Source of the DNA: CAWKMN01 sp963850765
GTDB taxonomy: Bacteria; Chloroflexota; Anaerolineae; Aggregatilineales; Aggregatilineaceae
Direction: 5' to 3'
Length of the DNA: 64,000 bases
NCBI GenBank assembly: GCA_963850765.1
Contig: CAWKMN010000004.1
Span: forward strand, 1 to 64,000
Shown: piece by piece, positions 52,343 to 61,183 of the stretch
How the letters are laid out: each line of letters opens with the position of its first letter
Numbering within the stretch: position 1 is the stretch's first letter
Program-made: the position numbers and the translations under genes
Notes under the pieces: generated by a model
Databases searched by the model: none
The model's input: only the letters and a program-made list of their open reading frames with translations
What the model was told of the DNA's origin: nothing

Positions 52343-54151
52343 ATGACAACCATCCGAATGTGGGGACTGGTGATTGTGCTGGCCTTGCTGTCGCTGCCCG
52401 TGCTCATGGCCGCGCCGGGCGTACTGGCAGCTGCGCCGTTGGCGGCGCCGCTGCAGCAGACGCTTCTGTTCGACCAGGAATATCCGCTGTCCATCGCTCT
52501 GGACGACGGCACCCCCCAGTTATCGTTCACCTTCCCCTGCGCCGAAAATACCGTCGCGTCGGTCCACGTCGAGACGATCAGCGGCGATCTGGCGGTGGAG
52601 GCATCCATCGCCGCACCGGATGGCGCTCTGTTTGCGGCGGGCACTCAGGTGAGCAGCGATCCCAACGTTACCGCCGCCGAAGCGTTCATCGCGCCCGCGA
52701 CCGGCACCTGCGTGCTCACCCTGAACCGGGTGGGGGCGACCGCAGGCCGCGCGGAGCTTCGCCTGCTGTCGGGTTACGCCCGCCTGAACAAATGGGATAC
52801 CTTCGACGGCGTCAAAAGCCCGCTGCGGATGTCGTGGGAGCCGTACTCGTCCGACAACATGGATGTCCGTGTCTCGCCGGATCAGGAGTTGGTCGTGCAT
52901 GTGATCGCCGAGAACCTGCTGGCCTACGCCGTGCCGGTCAGCGAGGGAGTTACCTGGGACGATTTTTACATCGAAGCCGATTTTGTCATCGACGGCGCGC
53001 CGACTTATTTTGAATATGGCTTTGTGTTCAACGTGGCGGAAGACGCCGAAACCTTCTACTCGGCCACGCTCAGCAGCGACGGCGACTATTCGGTGTATTA
53101 CTATAACGGCGAGTGGACCGCGGTTCAGAACTGGACGGTGTCGTCCGTGATCGACGCGGCGGATAAGCAGCCGCACATGGGGCTGTGGGTGCAGGGCAGC
53201 ACCTACCGGCTGTACTTCAACGATCAATTGGTGGGTGAGGTGAACGATACGCAGCTATTTGCCACGCAGGGCGAGCTTGGCCTCGCCGCCGCGACCGGCC
53301 CCGACCAGACCGATTCTCTGACCGTGAGCATGGATAACGTCGTGATCACCACGCCGGTCCAGGGCACGGCCGCCGCGACGACCCTGCCCTTTGGCGGCGA
53401 CGACAGCAGCAACGGCGGCGAGAAGCCAACACCGGCCAGTGGGCTGTCCAGCGGGCTGTTCGGCGGCGGCACCAAGGAGCCGACACCCAAGCCACCCCCC
53501 GCGACTCTGCCCCCGATCGCCGTCCCGACGCAGCCGCCCGCCCGGCCCACCAGTACACCGGAGCCGGTTCAGGGCCTCGTGCTGGAGAACTGGTCCAGCA
53601 GCGAGCCCGATGACGTGCTGGACGAGCTGCGCGATTATGGGCTGATCCCCGCTGGCGGGTCGATGCAGATCAACGTGCCCAGCAGCTACGGCGATACATC
53701 GTCCAGCGGCTTCAGCTTTTTCCCGCTGGGGCGCGGCAAGACCTTCCACAATTTTGTGCTGTCGTTCGATGCGCGGCTGGTGAGCACCGGCCCCGAATCC
53801 GGCTGCGGCATGTATTTCCGCAGCAACAATTCGTACAGCAACTCGGCGCTCGTGTTTGAGGATGCGTCGGCCCTGCTGGGCGAGTGGGACGCCAGCGGCG
53901 ATCTGAGCGACACCAGTTTCTTCGACTATGCCGACGTGATCCAGGGCGGCCAGGGCGCGACGAACCGGGTGCATGTCGTGGCGTTTGATGAAACTGTCCT
54001 GATGTACGTCAACGGTGAGCTGCTCGCCGGCCCTGAGTTTGCCGATGAGACCGGCGAGATCGCGCTGGAAATGTATGTGGCCGAGGATGATGCCGGGCAG
54101 ACGCAGGAAACCTACTGCCAGTTGAACAATATCTGGTTGTGGGAATTTTAG
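52343..54151 (+). CDS. Secreted protein with two concanavalin-like domains
   Basis: The 602-residue protein has a signal peptide (MWGLVIVLALLSLPVLMAAP), a ~100-residue pre-peptidase-type region, then a first beta-sandwich (IEADFVIDGAPTYFEYGFVF ... LWVQGSTYRLYFNDQLVGEV ... GLAAATGPDQTDSLTVSMDN). A Pro/Thr linker follows, and then a second sandwich beginning VLENWSSSEPDDVLDEL (~ residue 415), with FVLSFDARLVSTGPESGCGM. The fold resembles DUF1080/LamG-like domains, which bind or cleave glycans, but no catalytic residues are apparent. The next gene is a paralog with the same order. AAGGAGG precedes the ATG. Confidence 0.65.
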   Translation: MTTIRMWGLVIVLALLSLPVLMAAPGVLAAAPLAAPLQQTLLFDQEYPLSIALDDGTPQLSFTFPCAENTVASVHVETISGDLAVEASIAAPDGALFAAGTQVSSDPNVTAAEAFIAPATGTCVLTLNRVGATAGRAELRLLSGYARLNKWDTFDGVKSPLRMSWEPYSSDNMDVRVSPDQELVVHVIAENLLAYAVPVSEGVTWDDFYIEADFVIDGAPTYFEYGFVFNVAEDAETFYSATLSSDGDYSVYYYNGEWTAVQNWTVSSVIDAADKQPHMGLWVQGSTYRLYFNDQLVGEVNDTQLFATQGELGLAAATGPDQTDSLTVSMDNVVITTPVQGTAAATTLPFGGDDSSNGGEKPTPASGLSSGLFGGGTKEPTPKPPPATLPPIAVPTQPPARPTSTPEPVQGLVLENWSSSEPDDVLDELRDYGLIPAGGSMQINVPSSYGDTSSSGFSFFPLGRGKTFHNFVLSFDARLVSTGPESGCGMYFRSNNSYSNSALVFEDASALLGEWDASGDLSDTSFFDYADVIQGGQGATNRVHVVAFDETVLMYVNGELLAGPEFADETGEIALEMYVAEDDAGQTQETYCQLNNIWLWEF

Positions 54152-54178
54152 ACCCAAACGCGACTGGCGTGGTAAGAT

Positions 54179-54215
54179 CAGGGGGCGAATCAACGGGTAT
54201 TCGCCCCTGTTTGTT
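54179..54215 (+). terminator. Rho-independent terminator between the two secreted-protein genes
   Basis: GGGGCGAAT (54182-54190) and ATTCGCCCC (54199-54207) form a 9-bp stem with loop CAACGGGT, followed by TGTTTGTTG. Confidence 0.7.
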
Positions 54216-54258
54216 GCAGCTTCTCGGTCCTATACGGTTCAGGAAAGGGTCCGCACCT

Positions 54259-55798
54259 TTGATCGTTCTCTTTCGCGCCGCCGGAGTCGTGCTGCTGGTC
54301 AGCATGGCGGCGGCCGGCAGCATACAATCCACCCACGCGCAGGATCCGCGGGCGCTGGCGTTCTTTGAGCCTGCGCGCGGCGCGATCAATGACGCGACCC
54401 CGGCCGAGGAGTGGACGTTCGACGGGCACGCTGATCAGGTGATCTCGCTGGTGGCGAGCGGCCGTCAGCGGCGATCTGGACCCGGTGCTGCAAGTTACGG
54501 GGCCGGATGGCGCGCTCGTGGGCGAAAACGACGATCTGGACTCGCTCGTGCAGGACGCCGGGCTGGAAGCGCTCACCCTGCCGGCGGATGGCACGTATAC
54601 GGTCCGCGTCTCGCGTTACGCCGCCACGGTGGGCGAATATGAACTGACCGTGACGCCCGGCCTGGGCCGCCTCGTCCGGCGCGACAGCTTCGATCAGGGC
54701 ACCGTGTCGTGGGTCACGGAGGCGGGCGAACTCGTCGCGCTGACGCAGGGCAAGCTCCAGATGCGCGTGTTATCGCCATCCACCATGCAGATCGCGTTTC
54801 CCCCAGACTCTGACCCGATGCTCAACCTGTACCTGCAAGCCAATGCGCGGCTGTTCGGCACGCCCGGCTATGCCGAGTTCGGGCTGATCTTCCGGGTATT
54901 GGAGGGGCGCGCCTACCAGTTCAAGATCAACACCAACGGCGAATGGTCCGTGCTGTTTCAGGATGAGACGAGTGTGTTTACCTTGCGCAACTGGCAGGCC
55001 CACCCCGCGCTGAACGGCACCGAGTGGACGCTGGCGGTTCTCGCCCGCGACGCCAACTTCTCGTTTTATGCCAACGGGGAACTGCTCGGCACGCTCTCGG
55101 ACGTGCAGCAGGCCGAACCGGGCGCGGCGGGCATTCTGATCGCCAGCGGACCGGATGAAACTGGCCCGACCACAGTGCTGTTTGATGATGTGCTGATTAC
55201 CACCCGGCTCGGCTCAACCTACCGGGGTCTGCCGCTGGCGCTGACTGAGTGGAGCAACGCCGATCCCGCGGTCGTGGTGCGCGAACTGGCCCGTTCGGGG
55301 CGGCTTACCCCGGCGGAGGCGCGCGATCTGTTTGTGCCCAACGCCGATCTGACCGTCACCTTCCGCGACACGTGGTTCGAGCTGATCGGCTCTGAGCTGT
55401 CGGTCTATGATGACTTTATCCTCAGCGCGTGGCTCGAAATCGCGAGCGGCACGACGGCCGCGGCCTGTGGGCTGGTCTATCGCTACCAGGACGAGCAGAA
55501 TCTGGACCTGGCCTATGTGGATCTGTTGGGCGGTTTTGGGGTGGTGCAGTCGCGCGACGCCCAGTTGACGACGAACGCCTACGATCTCAGCCCGATGGTC
55601 ACGCAGGGTGCGAAGCATCTGCTGGTCATCGCGCAGGATGACCGGGTGACGCTGTACGTCAACGGGGCACTCGTCACGCAGGAGACTGTCCAGCCGGGAT
55701 CCGGGCGGGCCGGGCTGGCGCTGCTTAATTACGACGATACGCGCACCGACTGCTTCTGGTCGAATATCTGGGTGTGGCCGTTGGAAGACGAGTCGTGA
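54259..55798 (+). CDS. Secreted protein paralogous to the preceding gene (one frame break)
   Basis: The signal peptide is LIVLFRAAGVVLLVSMAAAG from the TTG start at 54259 (AGGAAAGGG upstream). After a frame break near 54470 the chain continues SGDLDPVLQVTGPDGALVGE and LTLPADGTYTVRVSRYAATV (pre-peptidase-type). The first sandwich is YAEFGLIFRVLEGRAYQFKI ... VLARDANFSFYANGELLGTL; the second starts LALTEWSNADPAVVVRELAR with FILSAWLEIASGTTAAACGL. The two-sandwich order is the same as in the upstream gene, with low identity. It lacks the Pro/Thr linker. Duplication, then divergence, is likely. Confidence 0.65.
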
Positions 55799-55813
55799 GT
55801 TGTGAGTTTTGAG

Positions 55814-55963
55814 AGCGTGTTTGTAAATTCCTTTTACCCCTCCCTAAATCCCTCCCCGCATGCGGAGAGGGACTTGAGACTCCCCTTTCTCCGCGTGCGG
55901 GGAGAAGGGGTGCCGACCGAAGGTCGGACGGGGGATAGGGGTAAATCATTTAACAAACACGCT
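55814..55963. mobile_element. Complete MITE-like element with 10-bp target duplication
   Basis: The ends are inverted repeats: AGCGTGTTTGTAAAT at the left (55814 on) and ATTTAACAAACACGCT at the right (55948-55963). The flanks are the exact direct repeat GAGTTTTGAG at 55804-55813 and 55964-55973. The interior is the CCCTCCCTAAATCCCTCCCC type of dispersed palindrome. No transposase. The insertion lies just past the stop codon of the secreted protein gene. Confidence 0.75.
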
Positions 55964-56000
55964 GAGTTTTGAGTCAACCGCAGACAGCGAGTGAAGAATA

Positions 56001-57029
56001 TTGATCCTGAAAAACGTGCCTGGCTATCATAGAAATGCTTCGAACACGACAGTCGTGGACCTTGTCCGACTCATAACTCATAACTCAAAACTCATAACCC
56101 TGTTTGTCCTGATCAGCTTGCTGGCGGTCGCCGCACCCGCCGGCCGTGCCACCGCCGAGGAATTCGCCGCGCGCGGGGCCTGCCACCTGCTGACCGTCGA
56201 CCATCCGCACAGCAGCGCATGCGACCAGGAGATCGCCGCCAACCCGCTGCCCGACCTGATTCGCCCGGTGGCGTATGTCGAGGATCGCGATGGCGAAGCG
56301 ATTCCGCGCTCGATCCTGCTGCCCAACGATCCGCTGCCGTATCCGGTGGCGTGGCAGAATCACGCCTGGTATTTCAGCGACGCGCCGGGCGTGTACCCCG
56401 AGAATGACTATACCGAGGCCCGCCGTATCGGGCGCGAAACGATGTACTTTATCTATCAGAGCGTGGTCACGGGCGGTGAGGTCTGGCACCTGATCGGCCC
56501 GGATCGCTGGATGCGTGCGGCGTTCGTTTCTGTGCTGCAAATCCCGGCACGCCCGGCCGGAGTCACGGGGCGCTGGGTGGCGCTGGATCTGCGCCAGCAA
56601 ACGCTCGTCGCCCTGGATGATGACCAGCCCGTGTTCGCCACGCTGATCTCGAGCGGCTACTACCTGCAAACCACGCTGGGGCTGTATCAGGTCTACGCGC
56701 GCACGCTCTCGATGACGATGAAGGGGCCGCCCGGTGCGAACCCACCCATTTACATCTTCCCGACGCGCTGGGTTATGTTCTTTAACAAACACCAGGGCTT
56801 GCACGCCATGCCCTATCACAACGATTTTGGCACCAAACAGAGCCATGGCTGTGTCAACGTTCCGCCCGGCGACGAAGAATGGCTGTGGACCTTCTTTGAC
56901 GAAACCGCCCGCGACTGGGATCCCAGTGGCAGCGGTGATTTTTTCGTGGATTATCCCGACCGCGCGCCGTGGGTCTATATCTACGAGAGCGACCCGCTGC
57001 CGGTCTGGAATGCAGACAGCAAACAGTAG
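56001..57029 (+). CDS. L,D-transpeptidase (YkuD family)
   Basis: The ~342-residue protein has an export signal (LITLFVLISLLAVAAPAGRA) and a C-terminal YkuD domain. Conserved pieces are RWVALDLRQQTLVALDDDQP at the start of the domain, GLHAMPYHNDFG (catalytic His) and KQSHGCVNVPPGDEEWLW (catalytic Cys). These enzymes make 3-3 cross-links in peptidoglycan outside the membrane. The ~120 residues before the domain are Pro/Tyr-rich and not recognised. The start is unclear: the TTG at 56001 fits the frame, but a GTG at 56053 is possible. The repeat TCATAACTCATAACTCAAAA at 56070 encodes part of the region before the signal peptide. Confidence 0.8.
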   Translation: MILKNVPGYHRNASNTTVVDLVRLITHNSKLITLFVLISLLAVAAPAGRATAEEFAARGACHLLTVDHPHSSACDQEIAANPLPDLIRPVAYVEDRDGEAIPRSILLPNDPLPYPVAWQNHAWYFSDAPGVYPENDYTEARRIGRETMYFIYQSVVTGGEVWHLIGPDRWMRAAFVSVLQIPARPAGVTGRWVALDLRQQTLVALDDDQPVFATLISSGYYLQTTLGLYQVYARTLSMTMKGPPGANPPIYIFPTRWVMFFNKHQGLHAMPYHNDFGTKQSHGCVNVPPGDEEWLWTFFDETARDWDPSGSGDFFVDYPDRAPWVYIYESDPLPVWNADSKQ

Positions 57030-57215
57030 TCAGTAAACAGTGTTCAGTTCATTGGTTCTTGGTTGTTGGTGGTTAGCGAGTCTCCTGCTAATCAGATAGT
57101 GCGATTTTTGTAGGGGTGGGTTCACAAACCCGCCCAGGGCGATCCACCGGGTCGCCCCTACGGATGCTGTCCCACTGTCCACTGTAAACTGTCTGCTGTC
57201 AACTATTCAGGATGT
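57008..57215. repeat. AGTCAGTAAACAGT-type inverted repeat with palindromes
   Basis: Left arm GCAAACAGTAGTCAGTAAAC (57018 on), right arm GTCCACTGTAAACTGTCTGC (57176 on), inverted and imperfect. Between them lie TTGGTTCTTGGTTGTTGGTG, and GGGGTGGGTTCACAAACCCG with GGGCGATCCACCGGGTCGCC. The left arm overlaps the last codons of the L,D-transpeptidase gene. Confidence 0.6.
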
Positions 57216-57218
57216 CGC

Positions 57219-57491
57219 ATGGTGAAACCTACAAATAGTCTGTTTGGGTGGGAAATCTGGCAGCGCGGCGGGCTGCTGGGTCTGATCTGGCTGGCGCTGT
57301 TCGCCGCGATTACCGTCGGGATCTACCTGCTGATGGGCGTCACCGGCTGGGACGGCACCGCGCGCGCCCTGTGCGCCATGCTGATCGGCCCGGTGATCGG
57401 TGTCGGCGTGATCATCGGCTGGTGGGTGATACGCCGCCCGATGCTGGCCCCCGCCTCGGATCGGCCGGATAGGGGAGAGGAAGAGATCTGA
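57219..57491 (+). CDS. Small two-helix membrane protein
   Basis: A 90-residue protein: GGLLGLIWLALFAAITVGIY and MLIGPVIGVGVIIGWWVIRR are helices, joined by an MGVTGWDGTARALC loop. It ends in a charged tail. The stop codon overlaps the next start by one base (TGATG), so it is coupled to the methyltransferase gene. No family recognised. Confidence 0.6.
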   Translation: MVKPTNSLFGWEIWQRGGLLGLIWLALFAAITVGIYLLMGVTGWDGTARALCAMLIGPVIGVGVIIGWWVIRRPMLAPASDRPDRGEEEI

Positions 57492-58360
57492 TGGAGCCTG
57501 AAAACTCGGACAACGAACTGGCCGCTGTCCAATACTACAAGGCCCTGGAAGCACGCTTCGACCGTGCCGCAAAGGTCTACGACGCGGCCTTTGGTCCGCC
57601 ATCCGAAAGCGGGCGCGGCAATGCGCTGATGGGCTGGCTGCAAGACGAGTTTTTAGCTGTGGTGCGCCATGTTGTTCCCGAACGCGCGGGGCTGCTCGAC
57701 ATCGGCAGCGGCACCGGCAACGAGGCGCTGGCCCTGGCTAAAAGCGGCTACAGCGTCCTGGGAATTGATGTCAGCCCGGCCATGGTCCGGCAGGCGCAGG
57801 CCAAGATGGCCGTGTATGGCATGCAGCGCTGCGCGACCTTTCACGTGCTGCCGGCGGGCTTTCTGGGCAAGCTGGACGAGCGCGGCCCATTCCAGGGGGC
57901 ATATTCCAGCCTGGGCACGCTCAACACCGAGCCGAACCTCAGCGGGTTCGCGCGCGATCTGCACGAACTGCTTGAGCCGGGCGCGGCCTTCGTCGCCGCC
58001 GTGATGAGCCGCCACTGCCTGTTCGAGACGCTGCGCCGCCTGCGCCGTGCGAGGATCAGCACGCCGCTCAACCGTGCGGGCGAATGGCAGGAAACGCGTG
58101 CCGGGGCGGGCGGTGTGGTCGCGCCGGTCAAATATTACACGCCAGACGAATTTGCCGCGTTCTTCACGCCCCACTTCACGGTCGAATTGGTGTGGGCATT
58201 TCCGCTGTGGCTGCCGCCGGTCCATCTGCACGAGCTTTACAACGAAGACCCGGCGAAATACGAGCGGCTGATGGGGCGCGAGCGCCGGATGCGCGGCTGG
58301 CGGTCCATGCGCGGCTGGGGCGATCATTTCCTCATGGTGCTGCGCCACGCGGGTGATTAG
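57491..58360 (+). CDS. SAM-dependent methyltransferase
   Basis: The 289-residue protein has motif I LLDIGSGTGNEALALAKSGY (about residues 66-85) and VLGIDVSPAMVRQAQAKM, with LGTLNTEPNLSGFARDLHEL and LLEPGAAFVAAVMSR as later motifs. This is a class I Methyltransf_25/11-like core. The ~90-residue C terminus (EFAAFFTPHFTVELVWAFPL, WLPPVHLHELYNEDPAKYER) probably sets the acceptor. Such enzymes near small membrane proteins often act on lipids or glycans, which remains a guess here. It is coupled to the upstream membrane protein and followed after a repeat by a second methyltransferase. Confidence 0.75.
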   Translation: MEPENSDNELAAVQYYKALEARFDRAAKVYDAAFGPPSESGRGNALMGWLQDEFLAVVRHVVPERAGLLDIGSGTGNEALALAKSGYSVLGIDVSPAMVRQAQAKMAVYGMQRCATFHVLPAGFLGKLDERGPFQGAYSSLGTLNTEPNLSGFARDLHELLEPGAAFVAAVMSRHCLFETLRRLRRARISTPLNRAGEWQETRAGAGGVVAPVKYYTPDEFAAFFTPHFTVELVWAFPLWLPPVHLHELYNEDPAKYERLMGRERRMRGWRSMRGWGDHFLMVLRHAGD

Positions 58361-58475
58361 TTATTGGTTATTCGTTGTGAGTTGTTGGCTAACTGGGGAC
58401 ACTTTCTTTAACCTGAAAACTGTTTACTGACTACTGAAAACTAAAAACTAAAAACCAACAACCAATAACTCATCA
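58358..58475. repeat. TTATTGGTTATTC-type inverted repeat element
   Basis: Left GTTATTGGTTATTCGTTGTG (58362 on) and right AAACCAACAACCAATAACTC (58451 on) are inverted; the middle contains AACTGTTTACTGACTACTG. The right end includes CAGGAG, the apparent ribosome binding site of the next gene. Confidence 0.6.
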
Positions 58476-58486
58476 GGAGCCGCACC

Positions 58487-59410
58487 ATCAACGACAACAA
58501 CATCAACTACCAGCGCGAACTGAGACCGATCAACGGGGCGTACAAGGGCCGCGGGCGCAACTATCTGAGCCTGCTGGCCTGCCCGGTCGATCACGCGCCG
58601 CTGCAACTGGATCACGACGGGGTGCGCTGCACGGCCGCGCCATCCCATCACTTTCCCTTCCGCGACGGGATCTTGCAGCTTGTTGCGCCGGAACAGCAGG
58701 ACACGATCAACGCGATCTCCGAGGCTCACGACGCGACATGCGCGGCGCTCGGCTGGAAATCGCCCGACGAAGCGGAATTCAAGAGTGTGCCGCAGACGGC
58801 TATCCCCGGTTATGCCGAGGACTACTGGCCGCGGCAGGCCGCGAGTACTGCCCTGTTGTGGCGCTTTCTGGAAGCGGTCCGGCTGGAAAAGGGCGTGCCG
58901 CCCGTTGGCCTGATCGGGGAGGCGGCCGTGATCGGAGCGGGCATGGGCTGGCTGGCCTATGCGCTGGACGTGGCGGGCTACACAACGCTCGCGCTCGACG
59001 CACGCGCCGGATCCTTGCACGGACTCGGCGTGTTTCCGATTGCGCGCTACCTGCGCATCCAGGCCGATTTGAACCGGCTGCCCCTCGCTCCGGCGGCGTT
59101 CGACTGGCTGATCTTCCCGGATGGGCTGACGCCGCTGGACGAGACCGCGGGCGAGGCCGAGCAGCAGGCCGCGCTTGATACGGCTCTGCGCGCGCTGCGG
59201 CCCGGCGGCTGGGTCGCCGTGATGAACAGCCTCACTCCCACCCCCGAAGATGTCGCCGTCGTGCATACCGTATTTGAGGAAGCGGGCCTCATCCTGCTCC
59301 AGCACAGCCGACAGCAGGGCTGGCGTAAGCGGCTGCTCGAACTGCGCGACCGGCTGGCCCGCCGCGAGGACGAGGTCCCGCCCGTGCTGGTCGGCCAGAA
59401 ACCGGCGTAA
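58487..59410 (+). CDS. Methyltransferase with N-terminal Trm112-like zinc ribbon
   Basis: The protein is ~307 residues if read from 58487. The first ~65 residues match a Trm112-like ribbon: GRGRNYLSLLACPVDHAPLQ, DGVRCTAAP and HFPFRDGILQLVAP. A methyltransferase core follows: GEAAVIGAGMGWLAYALDVA (motif I) and LALDARAGSLHGLGVFP, with LRALRPGGWVAVMNSLTPTP. No ATG/GTG/TTG occurs before a GTG at 58622, which would cut off half the ribbon. CAGGAG ends six bases before an ATC codon at 58487, suggesting a rare ATC start or a base error. Its target is unknown. Confidence 0.65.
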   Translation: MNDNNINYQRELRPINGAYKGRGRNYLSLLACPVDHAPLQLDHDGVRCTAAPSHHFPFRDGILQLVAPEQQDTINAISEAHDATCAALGWKSPDEAEFKSVPQTAIPGYAEDYWPRQAASTALLWRFLEAVRLEKGVPPVGLIGEAAVIGAGMGWLAYALDVAGYTTLALDARAGSLHGLGVFPIARYLRIQADLNRLPLAPAAFDWLIFPDGLTPLDETAGEAEQQAALDTALRALRPGGWVAVMNSLTPTPEDVAVVHTVFEEAGLILLQHSRQQGWRKRLLELRDRLARREDEVPPVLVGQKPA

Positions 59411-59433
59411 GGCGGACCGGTTTCATCCCCGTT

Positions 59434-59602
59434 GTACTTGTCTAGAGCTTGTAATGCACTTTTAGCCCCTATCCCCCCGCCCCTTTCCCCACAAGTGGAG
59501 AAAGGGGAGCGGCTCAAGTCCCTCTCCACCGTGTGGGGAGGGATTTAGGGAGGGGCGAACTTACGGGAAAAGCCTAGGGCAAAAGTGAGGCAAGTACATA
59601 TC
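59434..59602. mobile_element. MITE-like element, second copy of the 18990-19170 family
   Basis: GTACTTGTCT at 59434-59443 and AGGCAAGTAC at 59589-59598 are short inverted ends, with CACTTTTAGCCC and GGGCAAAAGTG as inner inverted parts. The body CTCAAGTCCCTCTCCACC, GGGAGGGATTTAGGGAGGGG and ACGGGAAAAGCC matches the copy at 18990-19170. Element size is about 165 bp. Confidence 0.5.
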
Positions 59603-59789
59603 ACCCTCGCAGGCCCCCCTTTTTCCGCGTGACCAAACCCCTCCGGTGCCGCGTATCATTTCTGTGGGTACGGCAAACAGCCGCTTGACAGAACGCACTA
59701 CCTCCATAACACTTATGCCGTTTGGCCCGCGCGTATTCACTGGTTCAATGATCCGCGGCCATCGGATTCGCCGCGCAGGAGAAAAGACG

Positions 59790-60404
59790 ATGATCGAAGG
59801 CAAACTGGTTGATCTGGTCCCATTCGAGGACGATTTCGCGACCTACCTCGAATTGTGGATGAACGAGGAAGCCTGGTTCCGCACCATGCTGTGGGAACGG
59901 CGCGAGCCGCACCCTGAGCACGAGGTCAAGAAGTACATCGAGAAGATGGAAAAGAACGAGCGCGGCGCGCTGATCGGCGTCCAGGCCAAGAACGGCGATC
60001 CCATCGGCGGGGCGATCTACGACCATATCTGGGACCGCGTGCGCAAGGCAGATGCGTATGTGTTCGCGGGCGATACGCGCTACGAGGGCACCGACGAAAT
60101 GCTGGATGCGCTGCTGATGCTGGCGCGCTACTGCTTTGAGACGCGCAATCTGCACCGCCTCGACGCCTCGGCACTGGCCTTTGACGAGGTCAGGATCGAG
60201 ATGCTGCGGCGGGCGGGATTCGTCCACGAGGGCACGCTGCGCCAGCATGTCCGCTGGGACGGCGGTTATGTCGATGTGGAGGTGTTTGGCCTGCTGGACG
60301 AAGAATGGCCCGGTTATGAGCAGAAAGTCGCCGGCCTGGATCTGCAAGCCAGCGGCATCGAGCCCAAGCCCAAACCCGAAAAGAAAGACGACGAGAAGAA
60401 ATAG
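59790..60404 (+). CDS. GNAT acetyltransferase (RimJ/RimL-like), first of five, divergent
   Basis: The 204-residue protein begins MIEGKLVDLVPFEDDFATYL. The acetyl-CoA-binding region is ADAYVFAGDTRYEGTDEMLD, which lacks the YWGGGYGTDALLL motif of its four neighbours. The next helix is LHRLDASALAFDEVRIEMLR with an RRAGFVHEGTLR ending, as in classical RimJ/RimL members. The C-terminal tail is Lys/Pro/Glu-rich (GIEPKPKPEKKDDEKK). CAGGAG precedes the ATG. The unusual motif may mean a different acceptor or a relaxed role. It is separated from the other four by a repeat of about 140 bases. Confidence 0.75.
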   Translation: MIEGKLVDLVPFEDDFATYLELWMNEEAWFRTMLWERREPHPEHEVKKYIEKMEKNERGALIGVQAKNGDPIGGAIYDHIWDRVRKADAYVFAGDTRYEGTDEMLDALLMLARYCFETRNLHRLDASALAFDEVRIEMLRRAGFVHEGTLRQHVRWDGGYVDVEVFGLLDEEWPGYEQKVAGLDLQASGIEPKPKPEKKDDEKK

Positions 60405-60410
60405 CGCCTT

Positions 60411-60545
60411 TGGCCTCACCCGGCGAGCAAGCTCGCTTGCCCTCTCCACGCCGTGAAGAGGGGAGTGCCGAATAGTGGCGAGATTATTAACCCGCTCGGC
60501 AAGTCCCCTCTCCATCACATGGAGAGGGGATTTAGGGGTGAGGCC
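60411..60545. repeat. CCTCACCCGGCGAGCAAGCT repeat between GNAT genes
   Basis: GGCGAGCAAGCTCGCTTGCC is a strong hairpin; CCTCTCCACGCCGTGAAGAG and CCTCTCCATCACATGGAGAG follow, and the block ends AGGGGTGAGGCCAGCC. Same family as the other CTCTCC elements. Confidence 0.6.
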
Positions 60546-60567
60546 AGCCATCACAAAGGACACTCGT

Positions 60568-61183
60568 ATGACAACTTTACACGGTCTGCTGGTGGATCTC
60601 GTGCCGTTCACACAGGAATACGACGACCAGCAGATGCCCGTCTTCTGGAACAACGTGTCGCGCCAGTGGGCGACAATGGGCGACAATGACCCGGTCAGCC
60701 GGGCCACTCTCAAGCGCATGCGGGAGCGCCGCGCCGAGGACCGCGAACGCGGCTACACCGGCGTTCACTTCATGATGCGTGCCCGCGACGGTCAGGCGAT
60801 CGGGACGATCGGCCTGAACTGGGTCGATTACTGGCATCGGTTCGCGGAACTGGGCGCATGGATCGGTGATGAAGTCCTATTGGGGCGGCGGCCACGGCAC
60901 CGACGCCTTGCTGCTGATCGCGGACTACAGCTTTCGCTGGCACGATGTGCGCCGCCTGACGCTCGGCACGATGAGCATCAACGACCGCGCCCAGCGCAAC
61001 GTGGAGAAAGTCGGCTTCAGGCTCGAAAAGCGCGCGCGCAAGCTCGCGATGTTTGACGGTCAGTGGGTCGATGCGCTGGAGTACGGCATGCAGATCGAAG
61101 AGTGGCGCGGACGTGAGACACTGGTTGAGGAACTCGGCCTGCGCGCGAAAGCCGCGCAGCGTTACGGCGAGGCGATCGGATGA
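60568..61183 (+). CDS. GNAT acetyltransferase, second of five (one frame break)
   Basis: The chain begins MTTLHGLLVDLVPFTQEYDD and shows HFMMRARDGQAIGTIGLNWV. At about 60870 the frame breaks: AELGAWIGDE continues as SYWGGGHGTDALLLIADYSF only after a one-base shift, giving the acetyl-CoA-binding helix. RRLTLGTMSINDRAQRNVEK and VGFRLEKRARKL close the domain. About 204 residues joined. The end TGATG overlaps the next start, so the four genes form a coupled run. AAAGGA lies upstream of the ATG. Confidence 0.7.

Noticed and set aside
58448..59305. A minus-strand open frame over the Trm112-type methyltransferase gene
   Set aside because: The plus strand has motif I and a zinc ribbon; the minus-strand frame has no recognisable motif.
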